Below, one piece after another: positions 11,106 through 22,319 of a stretch of 64,000 nucleotides of DNA. Each line of letters starts with the position of its first letter. The stretch's first letter is position 1. The translations under genes and the position numbers were made by a program. Location of the stretch: contig CAUYLG010017834.1 of assembly GCA_963573385.1 (NCBI GenBank), positions 59,385 to 123,384 of the forward strand. Reading direction: 5' to 3'. The stretch comes from Cacajao melanocephalus. Its lineage: Eukaryota; Chordata; Mammalia; Primates; Pitheciidae. Under the pieces are notes generated by a model that was not told the DNA's origin, did not search any database, and saw only the letters and a list, made by a program, of their open reading frames with translations.

Positions 11106-11555
11106 TAAAAATCAAAACTGTTAAAATCATGGAGACAGAGAGTAGAAGGAAGCTTATCAGAGGCTGGGAAGGGTAGTAGGGTGCTGGAGGGGAGAGGAGG
11201 ATAGTTAATGGGTACAAAAAATAGAAAGAATGAAGAATAAGAACTACTATTTGATAATACAACAGGATGACTATAGTTAATAATAACAATTGTACATTTA
11301 AAATAACTCAGAGTATTAATTGTACATTAAAAATAACTCAAAGAGTATAATTGGATTATTTTTAATACAAAGGATAAATAATTGAGGGGATGGATATCTC
11401 ATTCTCCATGATGTGATCAGCGCATATTGCATGCCTGTACCAAAACACCTAATGAACCCCATAAATTTATATATCTACTATGTACCCCATAAATTTATAC
11501 ACCTATGTAACCACAAAAATTAAAAATTAAAAATAATTTGCTAAAAATATAAAAC
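11106..11555 (+). repeat. L1 3'UTR and A-rich tail
   Basis: Includes the G-rich 'gggaagggtagtagggtgct' segment near 11168, typical of L1 3'UTRs as a G-quadruplex-prone stretch. The terminal 'ccccataaatttatacacc' text follows, then 'aaaaattaaaaattaaaaat' before the right target-site duplication at 11556. A duplicated 'accccataaatttata' (11456 and 11484) is a local copy within the 3'UTR. Confidence 0.8.
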
Positions 11556-11925
11556 AAAATTTTCCTCTTTTTAAATACAATATTTACAGTTATTAATTTT
11601 CCTCTAAACACTGCCTTAGCTGTATTTCCTAAGTTTTGGTATATTGTATCTTAATTTTTCATTCATCTCTACGTATTTTCTAATGTCCTTTGTGATTTCT
11701 TTCCTGACCCATTTTTTAGTAGTATGTTTCATTTCCACACATTTGTGATTTTCCTAAATTTATTTGTTATTAATTTCTATGTCATTACATTGAGATTGGG
11801 GGAAATAATTTATATAATTTCAATCATATAAAATTTATTGAAGCTTGTTGTGTGGCCTGGAATATGGTCTGTCCTGGAAAATGTTTCATTGTACTTGAAA
11901 AGATACTAATTCTTTAGACAGAAAA
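11556..11925 (-). repeat. Old LINE-1 antisense, part B (continuation after the nested L1)
   Basis: The antisense old L1 that stopped at 5212 resumes with 'ttaattttcctctaaacac', 'ccttagctgtatttcctaag' and 'gtgtggcctggaatatggtc', the expected upstream continuation in ORF2. The 11926-12110 interval after it is unassigned. Confidence 0.7.
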
Positions 11926-12110
11926 ATTCTCCGGACAGAAAATATATAGAAGTGTGGGAATTGGTAAGGTAAAGTGGAGGAAGATGCAGCGTAGAGTTTT
12001 TTGTAGTGGGGGATACAGAAAAGAAGGAAGAAGAGGTTCACTATATACTCGGATGCATCAATAAAGTGGGTGAGGAGGAGCAAGTTATGGGACTGCAAAC
12101 AGGAGGAAAT

Positions 12111-12436
12111 GGGCTGGGTATGTTGGCTCACACCTGTAACTCCACCACTTTGGGAGGCCAAACGGGGAAGGTCACTTGACTTCAGGAATTCGAGACCAGC
12201 TTGGGCAACATATGAGACCTTGTCTCTACAGAAAAAGTTAACAATTGGTCTGGTGAGGTAGTGTGTGCCTGTGGTCCCAGCTACTTGGGAGGCTGAGGTG
12301 GGAAAATCAGTTGATTCCTGGAGTGCAAGGCTGTAATAAGCCATTACTGTACCACTGCATTCTGCACTCCAGCCTGGGCAACAGAGGAGACCCTATCTCA
12401 GACAAACAAACACCAAAAAAAAGGAAAAAAAAATAT
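12111..12436 (+). repeat. Alu SINE (old, AluJ-like)
   Basis: A full dimer with left arm ('ctcacacctgtaactccac', 'ttgggaggcc'), mid A-rich linker, right arm ('ggtcccagctacttgggagg', 'actccagcctgggcaacag') and a short impure A-tail. Many differences from consensus suggest a J-age copy. Target-site duplication not clear. Open frames across it are not genes. Confidence 0.92.
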
Positions 12437-12954
12437 TACCTGGAGAAACTTGGATGAAAATCTCTATTTGGAAGAGCTGACCTCCCTGCCGTCCACTAGA
12501 GCAAGCAGATCCCAAACAGCCAGCTGTTTATCTCTAGGCTGGATACTGGAGCTTTTTCCTCTGAAGATATTCAGTTGTTTCAGATAAAAGATATTTGCAT
12601 TTGCTTGCCTGTTCTGTGTCTAGCATTTTATGATTCACTACCAGAAATGCAAAAACCGCTTTAAGAAGAGCTTATCTTTTAGGAGATCTCATATTGACTT
12701 TCCTGAAACAATAACGAGCACCAAAACAAAACACAACAACAACAAAACCCAACCCTCCATGTGTGATCCAACTTGCAAGGAGCTGTTTGATTTGCTTGCA
12801 CTGTGCTATCTATCTGCACATAAATGTCACTTTCTCAGGGAATGGTACCTAGAGGCCCCCCATGTGTTTTGACCCAACACTTGAAAAACAGGTCTCTGAA
12901 GTCTAGCTGTTCAGGTTCCAATCCTGTCTTCACTGCTTACTATATTGCATTTTC
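12437..12954. other. No gene or assignable repeat
   Basis: Mixed-composition DNA with a CAA-rich patch at 12720-12755. An 80-codon open frame at 12630-12872 has no recognisable domain and is probably chance. Confidence 0.5.
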
Positions 12955-13160
12955 CAGATTCCCTGTGGTTAAGTTTGGCCAGTTAATGTGAGTAGAAGTA
13001 GTCTGTGCAACTTTAAGACCTCCCATGCATGACCTTTCCTCCATTAAGCTGGCTGAAATGGAGTCAGTCACCAAGATGGACTTGGTAGCTTCCAGATGGA
13101 AGGCACTTGAGTCTGTTGGTCAGTGCTTGAAAGAATGTTGTCTGCTTACTAGTAATACCT
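12955..13160 (+). repeat. Decayed LTR-like fragment (MaLR-type, tentative), copy 1
   Basis: It contains the 'ggccagttaatgtgagtaga' block followed by 'aagacctcccatgcatgacc', 'aagatggacttgg' and 'agatggaaggcac', in the order of a common ancient LTR-like family ending in a 'taagccactgagattt' style terminus. Related pieces recur at 19310, 19665, 20085, 21465 and, reversed, at 36480 and 61700. Family name uncertain. Confidence 0.4.
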
Positions 13161-14404
13161 AGCTTCACCCTAGTGAATATTGCATTTTTTCCTGCCTTCT
13201 TATTCATCTTAGCAATGAAAAACATTAAGTCCAGTGGCACCAAAAGAAGTACAGTGAAAAACGATGGCTTTACTTTGACTTTGTTCCCTTGTAGATAAGC
13301 AACTGGCTGTTCTGCGCACTGCAGGGAAAGCAGTGGAATGTTTCAAAAGACCACAGAATGCTCATTTCCAATAAGCAATGGCTAATAACAACAATAACAG
13401 TAACACCATTAATGGCAATAATAATAAACATTAATCTCTCTTCAGCAGGCCCTAAATGCTGCTCAGTGGCCTAAGGGCCATTATGACTCGGGTGTGACTA
13501 GGTCACGCTGTGGGCCTTTTCTAAGGCAAAGGAGTTGTGGGGTGGGGGCAAAAACCTCTAAGCTTGGTACAAAATAGAACATAACCTCCTTCTCTCCATT
13601 ACTTTTCATAAGAAGCCAGTGGAGATCTGTCAGAGCAAAAGCTTCCTATGGAGCCTCCTAGAATGAGAACGCCTGATGCCTAACACTTTTACTGGAGAGC
13701 ACCTGGTAGGCATAATGAAGTCAGTAATTTTTCCTTCTTGCAGCCTTGAATTAGGCCACGTGGTAGAGCTTTCTAGGCTGGTGAAAAAAAGTACCACAGA
13801 ACTTCAGAAAAATGGTAACGCCTTATTAAATTATTTGAAATCTCTAGAGTTGCATCTCTTTTATGGCTCCAAATTGGTATAACTATTAACTTTGAGTGTT
13901 CAAATTTTTCTAAAATATTATTGTATTTAAGACATAGTGCCATTCCCAAACTGCACATGAATTACAGAGTGTCAGGGAAAGAGAGAGAGACTCACCATTT
14001 CCCGGCTTAAAAACCTTTACCACAATTAGTAGTTAGTAGCTTTCAGAAACATTTGCTGGATAAGTAACCACAGTCAAATCACATAATTTTGCCCCCACCC
14101 CCTCCTCCTCTCTTTTCTTTTATTCCAGGGTTTTGAGTGCTGGTCTAAGAGCTATAATTTCATCTTTAGGCATATTTCTTCAGGCATCTTTAATGAGGCG
14201 TTTGATTTGTCCAGTCCTGCCTCCCTGAATTCAGCCTTTTAGGGATTTGGGGTTGAGAGAGTGTGGGAAAAAGGGAACATGGAATATCACCATGCTGTTG
14301 AGAAAATACAATCTAAGGATTCAAAGAGATGGTGAATTATCTTTTTTCCCCTTTGGGCAGATTTGCATTAGAATACATATCTAATAGCACTCTAGATAGA
14401 TAAT
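13161..14404. other. No gene or assignable repeat
   Basis: Ordinary non-coding texture. Short AAT/AAC-rich patch at 13383-13435 and a CTCCT-rich pyrimidine tract at 14096-14120. Short open frames (for example 13676-13882) have no recognisable protein motif. Confidence 0.5.
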
Positions 14405-14530
14405 TTTCCATTTTCAAATATTTATTGCAAACCTATTGTGTGCCATATATTCTCAACATGAGAGATACAAAAATGATTTTATCTTATTTTTTTGATAGCT
14501 TTCAGATATGTAAGAATTTCAGTAGTTTCT
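14405..14530 (-). repeat. L2 (LINE2) 3'-end fragment
   Basis: 'tttattgcaaacctattgtg' followed by 'gccatatattctcaacatga' and 'gatacaaaaatgattt' is the reverse of the L2 3' terminus (consensus sense end '...tgcctggcacatagtagg', '...aataaa'). Confidence 0.5.
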
Positions 14531-16244
14531 GAACTGAGTCTAGCAGTAATTAAATACCCTATTTTATTATTTAGCAACTTTGGACCTGAAAATAGAAACA
14601 AAGGAAAAGACATGGTTTATAAAAAACTGAAGTTTTGCCTATCTTGTTCACTTAGTTCTGGACACACTTAGTATATCCTTAAGTATTTGTCCTGTGCTTA
14701 AAAACCTTATGGGAAAGAAAGACATTTAGATAATTCTCTAATAATTGAAATAAAACAGTTGTGTTGAAATAAATAAAATATTTACAGAAAAACTAATATT
14801 TCCCTACTGGAAGTAGGAATTGTTGTTTTCATTGTCTGACTGTATACAGAGTCACCAATGGGTTACTTTGCTTAAATTTCTAAGTGGAACTTGGAGCTCA
14901 TAGTGTCTGAGAAACAATGGTATTCATAGCGGTTAGGTCTCTAATCTATTCCATAACATCCCATAATACAGCTTTTTAATGTATTAAGTACTTTTTTTTC
15001 CAAAATTGATATATTTTAAGTTAAATAAAAAACCTTGGAGTCCTGTTACTGGCTTGAGTAGGTTAGAGCATTCATTTGTTTGTTTCATATTCTTTTTGTG
15101 AGGTATCAATGGACAATAGGATTCCTACTTTAAAATGTATTTTGTTTTCTTTACTTTATTCTGTTATGTTGGTAGAAGCACCCTTTTATTTATCAAGTAA
15201 TATTTTTGGCTTACCAATAAAATAAAAGGCAGAAAAAGGAAGAAAAAGGAGAGTGCCTCTTTGAGAAGAATAGGAAATGATTGGAATTAAAAGATCAAGA
15301 TACAAGAAAGAAACTATGGAGGAAGTCAGAGTAGTAAGTGATGAAAATAGTCAAATGTGCAGTGTTTGCACACCATCTCCTGAAAGGGCAAAAGAACAGT
15401 GGTAGAGAAAAGAACCTACTGAAGTGACTGTTGGGAACACTCTAGGTGAGCTCTGTTAGACAGTGTGATCAGCAGGGCCATGTGCAAAAGGGAAAGTGCA
15501 TTAAGTGGGAGAAGATAACCTGTCCGAGAAATGAATGGCATTTTGCCATAAGTGTGGCTTATAAGCTCATGGTGGCAGGTGGGTGGGGGGAGATAGTTTT
15601 GCATTTTTCTTTGAAGATTGACAGAGCTTACTGTTCTGAGTGCTGGCTTCCCTTACCCGAGAGGAAATAAGACACCTTTAGTTTGTTAAACTAGTGACTG
15701 AGAACTATATTGCTCCAAAGCTAGAGGTTGGCAATGTTGAAGGAGCAAAGAGGAGTTCTATCTTTAGGAAGAATTACATTTCCTGAAACTGGGAGGTTGG
15801 AGGTTGTGTGTGGCAAGGTCTGGGACTTCTGATGAGGAGGTGCTGTGGATGCTTGGCCTTAACACAAGTGGTGGTGGCACTGGGAGCTCTGATACAGGTT
15901 CTAGAGGCACACTTGGCCTAAGGGAGCCGATACTGCAAAGATTCAACCTTCCTGCTCCCAAAGGGTCTGTGTCAATTCAGGCAAAGAGCATTTCATATGT
16001 GACTCCAATGAACTGCAACCTAGAGCTTCCCTCCAATGTCCCTGGTTTGCCATAGCAGAAGATTTCTTGTAAGATTTCAAGTAAGGGGAAAAGCCACACT
16101 CCAAAATGACTGATGTGTGATTTCTTAGAACCCTAAGTGTGGGTATTGCACAACATTTAATGTAAATTAGAAAAACAAAAACTATTCTGCTGTAGGCATG
16201 TCCTGACATGGTTGTTTTTATAATTTTACTAGATGTGCAGTGGT
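14531..16244. other. No gene or assignable repeat
   Basis: About 1.7 kb of AT-rich to neutral DNA. The 15400-16060 part is slightly richer in GC, with several 65-100 codon frames on both strands. None has a recognisable motif, and frames on opposite strands overlap, as expected by chance. Confidence 0.5.
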
Positions 16245-16520
16245 CCATAAAAATAGACAGAATTGTTTTGAGTGTTTTGGAATTTTATATAAATGACATC
16301 ATACAGTTAAGAGAAATGGGGTGAGGGAGTAGAGTATGTGTACTGTGTTGTGTATTTTAAAAAAGATCTGAAGCAAATATAGTAAAATGTTAACATTTGT
16401 TAAATCTGGATGGTGGATATACAGGTGTCTTGTAAGTTTTTATTCCTGTACTTTTCTGTATGTCTGAACATTTGGTTATTTAAACAAAAAAAAAAACAAA
16501 CAAAAAAAAACAAAGAGAAA
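16245..16520 (+). repeat. LINE-1 3' end (L1M grade)
   Basis: 'ctgaagcaaatatagtaaaa', 'tgttaacatttgttaaatct' and 'ggatggtggatatacaggtg' followed by 'cttttctgtatgtctga' and an A-rich tail at 16483-16520 match the terminal 3'UTR of old L1M elements in sense orientation. Confidence 0.65.
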
Positions 16521-16734
16521 AACGAACATAATGTTTCTGGACTCCAAGAGTCATGGAATGTTTAATACTAATTTTACTTGAAATATTTGTAAATTGGTTT
16601 GTTACAACTCTTGAGGTAGTTTCACAGCTTGAGTTGAAGCCTTGCCTATTTGATGACACATTACAAACTGAACGTGTCCCAAATAGAACTCTTGAACTTT
16701 TACTACCATACCTGGTTTCTGCTTCCCCATTTCA

Positions 16735-17400
16735 GTAAAAGTTACAACTATTCGTTCAGTGGCTTTAGTCCAGGAACCTAGCAATTATCTGTGATTCCTT
16801 TTTTCCCTTAACTTACCAAATTCAAGCCATTGATTCTGTCTCCAAACATATGCATCTGATCCAAACTTTTATTCCGATCTCTGCTGTCACCTTTTTATTT
16901 CAGACCATCTTCTTTCCCCAGAATACCACAACAGTCCCCCAACTAATGTCTCTGATCTGACTCTTGCCATACAGATTTCTTCTCTAGACATTGGCAAAGT
17001 GATTTTGTTTAAAAAAAAAAAAAAGAAATTAGATAATTTTATTCCTTGCAAAAGCTTGCAATGACTTCCCATTGTGTCTGGTGTAAAATACAAATATCTA
17101 ACCACAGCCTACAAGGGCCTGTATGATCTAACCCCTGTCTATATTGCCTCACTTATGCTCCAGCTATTATTAGTTATAGGAAGACACCAAGCTCCTTCCC
17201 ATTCTAGGGACTTTTACTTTGTTCTTTCCTCTACTTGTAACCAGACTTTGCATGCTGAATTCTTCCCTTTCTTAGGTCACAGCTTACATCTCTTGCTGAC
17301 CACTGTGTTTCAAGTAGATTCCTCTTCTTTTATTCTTTATTAATCCCTATTTTTTTCACGGAACTTATCACAATTCCAATTATTTTAGAGTATCGATTGT
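16735..17400 (+). repeat. L2 (LINE2), 3' portion
   Basis: Sense L2 order is followable: 'tgattctgtctccaaacat', 'aactaatgtctctgatctga', 'tgacttcccattgtgtctgg', 'gcctacaagggcctgtatga', 'ttaggtcacagcttacatct' and 'ggaacttatcacaattccaa'. This covers the C-terminal RT end and 3'UTR. An A-run at 17010-17024 interrupts it. No frame survives. Confidence 0.7.
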
Positions 17401-18479
17401 CACTGTCATTAGTTTTTGACTATCCAGGATCTAAATTCCCAGATGTTTAGAGAATCTCCCATATAATGAATCTAAGCCTATCCTCAGTATAAAAGTCACA
17501 AATAGCAAATACTAACTTTCTCAGAGTCTTCAGCATCTTGGACACAAGACCTAGACTGTACCACTCAGATAATTTTTCTCCAACTTTGACTTAGAAGCTA
17601 GTGATGTTATGAATTTTGGTGAGAGAGGTGGCAACAGCAGCAACAAGAGCAGTTAATTTTGTTTTTCAGAAACCGCACAGCCTGTTGTTATGATGTAATT
17701 GGTACCCTGTCCAATTCTAATGTGGTGAGAAGCTCAAGGCTGGATATGTCTGTTCAGCAGTGGCAACTGGAATGCAATCACTGGATCTGTGGCATGATTG
17801 AGGGCCTGTTCCTCATCATGTAGTATCCACTCCGGTTTTCTTAGCACTCTTTGTGATTCTATGGGTTATGCAAACAAATGCCTTTTTTTTTTGAACAAAT
17901 ATCTTTTCTGCTTGAATTAACTTTCATTGGATTAAGTTTGCTTTTCAAGATTGGGACTAGGATGAAACACATAGGCAGAAAATTTGGAAAGCACTTATTC
18001 TTTATATCTTGTCATGAAGTTTCAACCTTGTGCTTGCACATCTCTGAAAGTGAATGCCTCCTTAAATTCTGTGGTCTTGGTGCCTCCCTTACTTTATTCT
18101 AGATCCAGCTTTGTGCTTGTAATGAGAAGAAGTTGTTAAATCCAACTTTTCTGAATACCTGGAGTTTCTGGTTATAAGTGATGACTGGTCCATCTCACAA
18201 AGCTAAGTAGTGAAATATTTCTGTGGGACTAGCTCAGGGTTCTTCCAGAAAGAACACAACACTCTCTTCCAGCCTGTGTAAGAGAAGGCAAAGAATAAAC
18301 TAGAATTTGGAGAAGTTGGTAGGGAGAATCTTTTTTTCAAGAAATTGTCAATGTGCTACAAGTCCCCCCCACCCCAATTAATATGGTAGATTCGTGCTTG
18401 CTTTTCATCTCAAAGTGAGTGGAGCTTAAAGAGAATGATCTGTAGTGCTTTATGTCATAGTAAATCTTGATAAACCCAC
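17401..18479. other. No gene or assignable repeat
   Basis: AT-rich to neutral non-coding DNA. A C-run and A/C-rich patch at 18363-18378 is the only low-complexity piece. A 74-codon frame at 17878-18102 has no recognisable domain. Confidence 0.5.
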
Positions 18480-18965
18480 ACTAGATCTTGGCTCTTTCTT
18501 TTCTCTTTGGCCTCTTGCCCTTCTACTCTCTTCCCTCCACCCCACCCCTATCACTCTTGTCTAACCAACCTGTCCTCCTTACTGCTTTTCAATAAGCCAG
18601 GCCACATCCTGCTCTAAAGGTTTTAGTTTTATTACTCTCTGGCCTAGAAGCTCTTCCTCCATTTATCCACTCCTTTACCTCCATTTCTACTTAACTTCTC
18701 TGGACACCCCTAACTCAACTTCTCCGGACACCCCTACCTAAATAGCACCTCTTTGATATTTTCCATTCCTTTTTCCTACTACATTCTTTACTGTAGAGCT
18801 TATCACTCTCATATATTTAATTTATTTATCTAGTAGAATGCAAGCTCAATGAAGATGGAAACCCTTATCTATTTTGTTTATTGCCATATCACAAGCATCT
18901 AGATCATTGTCTGCTAGAGTAGGTGCTTAATAGCTATTTGTTCAAAGAATGACTCAGTAATGAGT
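18480..18965 (+). repeat. L2 (LINE2) 3' end
   Basis: Sense L2: 'caataagccaggccacatcc', 'ctctggcctagaagctcttc', 'cttatcactctcatata', 'tagtagaatgcaagctcaat' and 'gagtaggtgcttaatagcta', ending near 'ttgttcaaagaatgactcag'. A 24-bp-period tandem duplication lies within it at 18693-18735. Confidence 0.75.
18693..18735 (+). repeat. 24-bp tandem duplication in L2
   Basis: AACTTCTCTGGACACCCCT at 18693-18711 is repeated with one change at 18717-18735, separated by 5 bp. Confidence 0.9.
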
Positions 18966-19309
18966 GGGAGTAGAAGTTTATCCAGAAAGAGGAAAAGCCT
19001 ATCAGGCCCCCATCTCTCCTATATACATACTCCTGGAAGTCTTCCAAACCCAACACAGGACACAACTGAGTATATGCTGAGATTTAAATTAGGTAGAGTT
19101 TGGAGTTCTGATATTACACAAGACTTATCTATTTGCCACCACAAGATAGAGATTATTTATAACCTGACAGTGACCAAAGAAGCCATGAAAAAACCCAAGA
19201 TGTCATGTTGGGGAGATAGAATTAGAGAAACAGGAGGTTATTCCTAAGCGCAGTGTACCAAATAGTTCAGTTCTCTGCTTTCTGGGCACAGAAAGAAATT
19301 TCACTTCCG
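18966..19309. other. No gene or assignable repeat
   Basis: Mixed composition. A 95-codon open frame at 18960-19247 begins at the edge of the L2 and has no recognisable domain. Confidence 0.5.
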
Positions 19310-19610
19310 CTCCCTCTTTTGGCATAATCATATGGCTTTCTTTGCCAATGAGATGTGGGTGGAAGTGACAAGAGTCATTCTAGACAGAAGCATTAAAAGC
19401 TAGTGCACAGTTTGCCACATTCTCTTCCGACTGCTATGATGATTGTGAAAAAGTGTGTTGTGATACATGCCTTAGTTAGCTTGGCCTTCGAGTGACTCAA
19501 AGGAGGAAAATTCTGCTGCCAACTTATGATGGACATGCAATCAGAGTAAGAAATAAACTTGTTTGGTGATAAGTCAGTAAGATTTTCCATTGTTTGAATG
19601 GACTGAATAT
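19310..19610 (+). repeat. LTR-like ancient fragment, copy 2
   Basis: 'ttgccaatgagatgtgggtg', 'gaagtgacaagagtc', and a terminus 'gagtaagaaataaact' followed by 'gataagtcagtaagatttt'. This copy preserves the 3' end ('aagaaataaact...taagccactgagatttt' in the family consensus I recall), including an AATAAA-type polyadenylation motif. Confidence 0.5.
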
Positions 19611-19664
19611 TTGGTGGACTATGGTAGACATCAATGCTGTTCATCAAATATTTTTAGCTTTCTG

Positions 19665-19830
19665 AAATGTGGTAGATTTAAACTTCTTGCCATCTGCTAT
19701 CTGTGGTTAAGCTCTATGACTAGCTCTGGTCAATGACTTGTGAGCAGAGAAGACATGAATGGCTTACAGACTGGTATATTCAAGTGTTGGATGGACCTCC
19801 CGAGATATAATCCCCTCTGATGAAGTAAGT
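19665..19830 (+). repeat. LTR-like ancient fragment, copy 3
   Basis: 'ctctatgactagctctggtc' then 'aatgacttgtgagcagagaa' aligns to the same family core as copies 1, 2, 4 and 5, about 350 bp after the core of copy 2. Confidence 0.4.
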
Positions 19831-19950
19831 TTTGCAACTAAGATCCACTGAAATCTAGAGAACTAACAGAAATCTTTGAAATGCAACAATTATTTACAAA
19901 GGGTGAGTTTGTAAAATGAGAAACCTAATTCTAGCTTTAATTCTAGTTTG

Positions 19951-19997
19951 CCCTTCTTCCCCTTTCTCCTTCCCTCCCTCCCTCCCTCCCTTCTCTT
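19951..19997. repeat. Pyrimidine-rich (TCCC)n tract
   Basis: A pyrimidine-rich run with five TCCC units at about 19969-19990. Confidence 0.85.
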
Positions 19998-20084
19998 TTT
20001 GCAGTAACTGTTGAGGCTGATCTGTCAAAATTCATTCTATTCCAAATGATTTGTTTTAGTCAGTTAGGGTAATTCATTTTCCTA

Positions 20085-20300
20085 GCTAATGGTTGGTTTT
20101 ATGAATAGCATGTGACTTAATCCTGCCAATGAACCATGACTAAAGTCTTATAGGGACTTTCTGTGAGAGATTTTCTTTCTTTGAAACAAAACTTGAGAAT
20201 AGCTTCCTTCTGCTTAGTGTGATGCCTGGAATTACCACATCCATTTTCTTCCTGGCCCAAGGATGAAGCAAACACAGAGAAGAACTGAACGAAGATAATT
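20085..20300 (+). repeat. LTR-like ancient fragment, copy 4
   Basis: 'agcatgtgacttaatcctgc' and 'caatgaaccatgactaaag', then 'gtgatgcctggaattaccac' and 'ctggcccaaggatgaagc', follow the order of the same family. Confidence 0.45.
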
Positions 20301-21464
20301 GCTAAAAAGCAGTTATAGAGCTTATCCTAACCTTTGAACTTTTATTATGAGAGTTCATAAATTCTCACACTATTTACATCAGTTTGAGCTACAGCTTGCT
20401 GCTGATTGCAGGCCAAAACATTCTGATACACATTTATTCCATTATTTCTCCCTCATTTTGTTCTAAAAAACATACTATATTGGTATATTTCTTTACCTAA
20501 AGCCCCAGATATCATCAGTCATTAGGGCTTTCAGACTTTAAAGGAAATGGCAAAGACCCTCATAATTTTCCATCTTGGGCATACTGTTATAAGTTACATA
20601 ACATAAAGAACATAATTTAAGCATTTAATGCAGCAAAACTCCTCTTTGAAAAATGTTGTGTCATGTTATAGAAGAAAATAAAATGAATAATCTTATACTT
20701 GAAATTTTATAGTGTCTTTTAGTCCTAGCAATTGGTAGAAGTGTTAGAAAGTTAGTTAATACACTAAATATCTATTTGGTATCTATGATATTTAGTGCAT
20801 TGAGGTTAATGCTGTAAATATAAGATTAGTATCATTGTAGTCGTATAAGGAGCAAGCAGTCAAATCAGGGAGATGGTTTGTACATCATTAACTTTAAGTC
20901 CCCATCAGAATGGGAAAAAAAAGTCTGAAGAAAAGAGTTCTTAAAATGTGCCTTAGGAGCCCTTTGAAATTATCATTTCATTCCAACCAGGTGAATAAAG
21001 CCATGCTTGAAAGAGAAAGGAATACACCTAAGTTGGCTCTTGCATAATAGGTAGGCTTTCAAAAAATAAAAAAAGTATTGACTAGAGAAACTATGCATAG
21101 AATAAGGAAATTTCTAGGAAAACAAGAAATCTGGTTAGGCTGAATACTGTTATAGATGAGGGGGTGTGCTGGGAGCTAGCCTAGACAAGTGCGCTGGCAC
21201 CTGACAGCAGCTGAACATCATGAAAGGGAACACAGCCCTCACCCACATGCTTTCCAAGGAAACCCTCTGCAATCACGGGAATAAATAAGGTCTGTGAAAG
21301 GTATGCCGGGCAACAGTGTAGAGGATATATCTACAGGGGTGGGAAGAAAGGAGACATTAGGCAAGAATACCACTTTAGGAACTACTTTGGTGTTACAGAG
21401 AACACATTAAAAATATCTGAAAAAGAACAATATCAATGGGGGTGGAAAAGAGAAAAAAAAATGT
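20301..21464. other. No gene or assignable repeat
   Basis: AT-rich non-coding DNA with a small inverted repeat at 20762-20797. Nothing else structured seen. Confidence 0.5.
20762..20797. repeat. 11-bp perfect inverted repeat
   Basis: CACTAAATATC at 20762-20772 and its exact reverse complement at 20787-20797, with a 14-nt spacer. Confidence 0.85.
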
Positions 21465-21700
21465 TGATTAACAGGTTTGGGGTGTCTGATGGCTAAATTC
21501 TGGCCAATGTAATGTGGGTAGAAATGAGATAAACTACGGGTAGTTCTGGTCTTTTAAACATGATTGGTAACCTCCAAGTCCTCTTTCCCTTCTGAAATGA
21601 CCTTGGAAATTGTATCAGATGAGGTAGCCATGCAGTGGAAGGAGCCCAGATTCTTCACTGGAATGTGACATGAGGTTTTGGTCTTATTTGTTACTAAAGC
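21465..21700 (+). repeat. LTR-like ancient fragment, copy 5
   Basis: 'ctaaattctggccaatgtaa', 'tgtgggtagaaatgagata' and 'gtggaaggagcccagattct' follow the same family order as copies 1-4. An Alu follows downstream at 21857. Confidence 0.45.
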
Positions 21701-21840
21701 ATAGCCTAGTTCATACATTTGTTTTTAGAGAAGTCCATGAATTTGGTTTCCAGTGTGATGAGTTGATGAAGCCACAGTCTGAGGCATTAGCAGTACTTAT
21801 CAAGCAGTTGGAAAGGCATGTTGGAGTTCAAGAATATGTT

Positions 21841-22164
21841 AAGACGAGAATTGTCAGGCCAGGCACAGTGGCTCATGCTGGTAATTCCAGCTCTTTGGCT
21901 GGTCAGAGTGGGCAGATGGCTTGAGTCCAGGAGTTCAAGACCAGCCTGGGCAACATGGTGAAACCCTGTCTCTACAAAAAGGACAAAAATTAACCAGGCA
22001 TGATGTTGCAGCATGCCTGTAATCCCAGCAACTTGAGAGGCTAAGTTGGATTGACCCTTGATTGGGAGGTCGAGGCTGCAGTGAGCCAAGATCATGCCAC
22101 TGTGTTTTAGCCTGGGCAAAAGAGCAAACCCCTACTTCAAAAAAAAAAAAGACTAGAGTTGTCA
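21841..22164 (+). repeat. Alu SINE with target-site duplication
   Basis: A full Alu dimer at 21857-22150, flanked by AAGACGAGAATTGTCA (21841-21856) and AAGACTAGAGTTGTCA (22149-22164), 14 of 16 identical. The sequence has several transitions at former CpGs, consistent with an AluJ/old AluS age. The open frames across it on both strands are Alu translations. Confidence 0.95.
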
Positions 22165-22319
22165 CCAAATTTATCCACGTAAGAATTCCATACATAAATA
22201 ATTAACATACACAATTCAAAGGAACCAAGAACATTTATATTTTTTACATTGAATAAAAACTGCATCTGAAATTAGCTCCAAAACTAGAATTCTTTTTAAA
22301 AATATTCTAAAAATCCTTT

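Larger units (their letters stand above)
5213..11555 (+). mobile_element. Near full-length LINE-1 (L1PB/L1MA grade), inserted into old antisense L1
   Basis: A sense L1 of about 6.3 kb with 5'UTR (about 5275-7257), ORF1 relic, ORF2 relic and 3'UTR ending in an A-rich tail. It lies between two copies of a target-site duplication, AAAACGTTCCTCT at 5200-5212 and AAAATTTTCCTCT at 11556-11568 (11 of 13 identical). The antisense old L1 reads across the join once the insert is removed, which confirms the boundaries. The 3'UTR ('ggggatggatatctcattc', 'catgatgtgatcagc', 'ctactatgtacccc') is that of L1PB/L1MA rather than young L1PA. An ORF2 deletion leaves the element shorter than intact. It is defective. 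Confidence 0.88.

Noticed and set aside
11886..12344. 152-codon antisense frame
   Set aside because: Most of it is the antisense of an Alu, with the familiar 'FCRDKVSYVAQAGLEF' type translation.
12111..12436. Pol III A/B-box RNA genes in Alus
   Set aside because: All Alus carry relics of these boxes; nothing in sequence indicates transcription, and no tRNA, 5S, 7SK or snRNA gene was recognised.
13383..13435. AAT/AAC-rich patch as a microsatellite
   Set aside because: Too impure to call as a tandem repeat.
15804..16248. Overlapping sense and antisense frames of 83-101 codons
   Set aside because: No recognisable motif, no start context or splice structure, and open on both strands, as expected by chance in slightly GC-richer DNA.
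21787..22195. Antisense frames of 86-110 codons
   Set aside because: Alu-derived translations.
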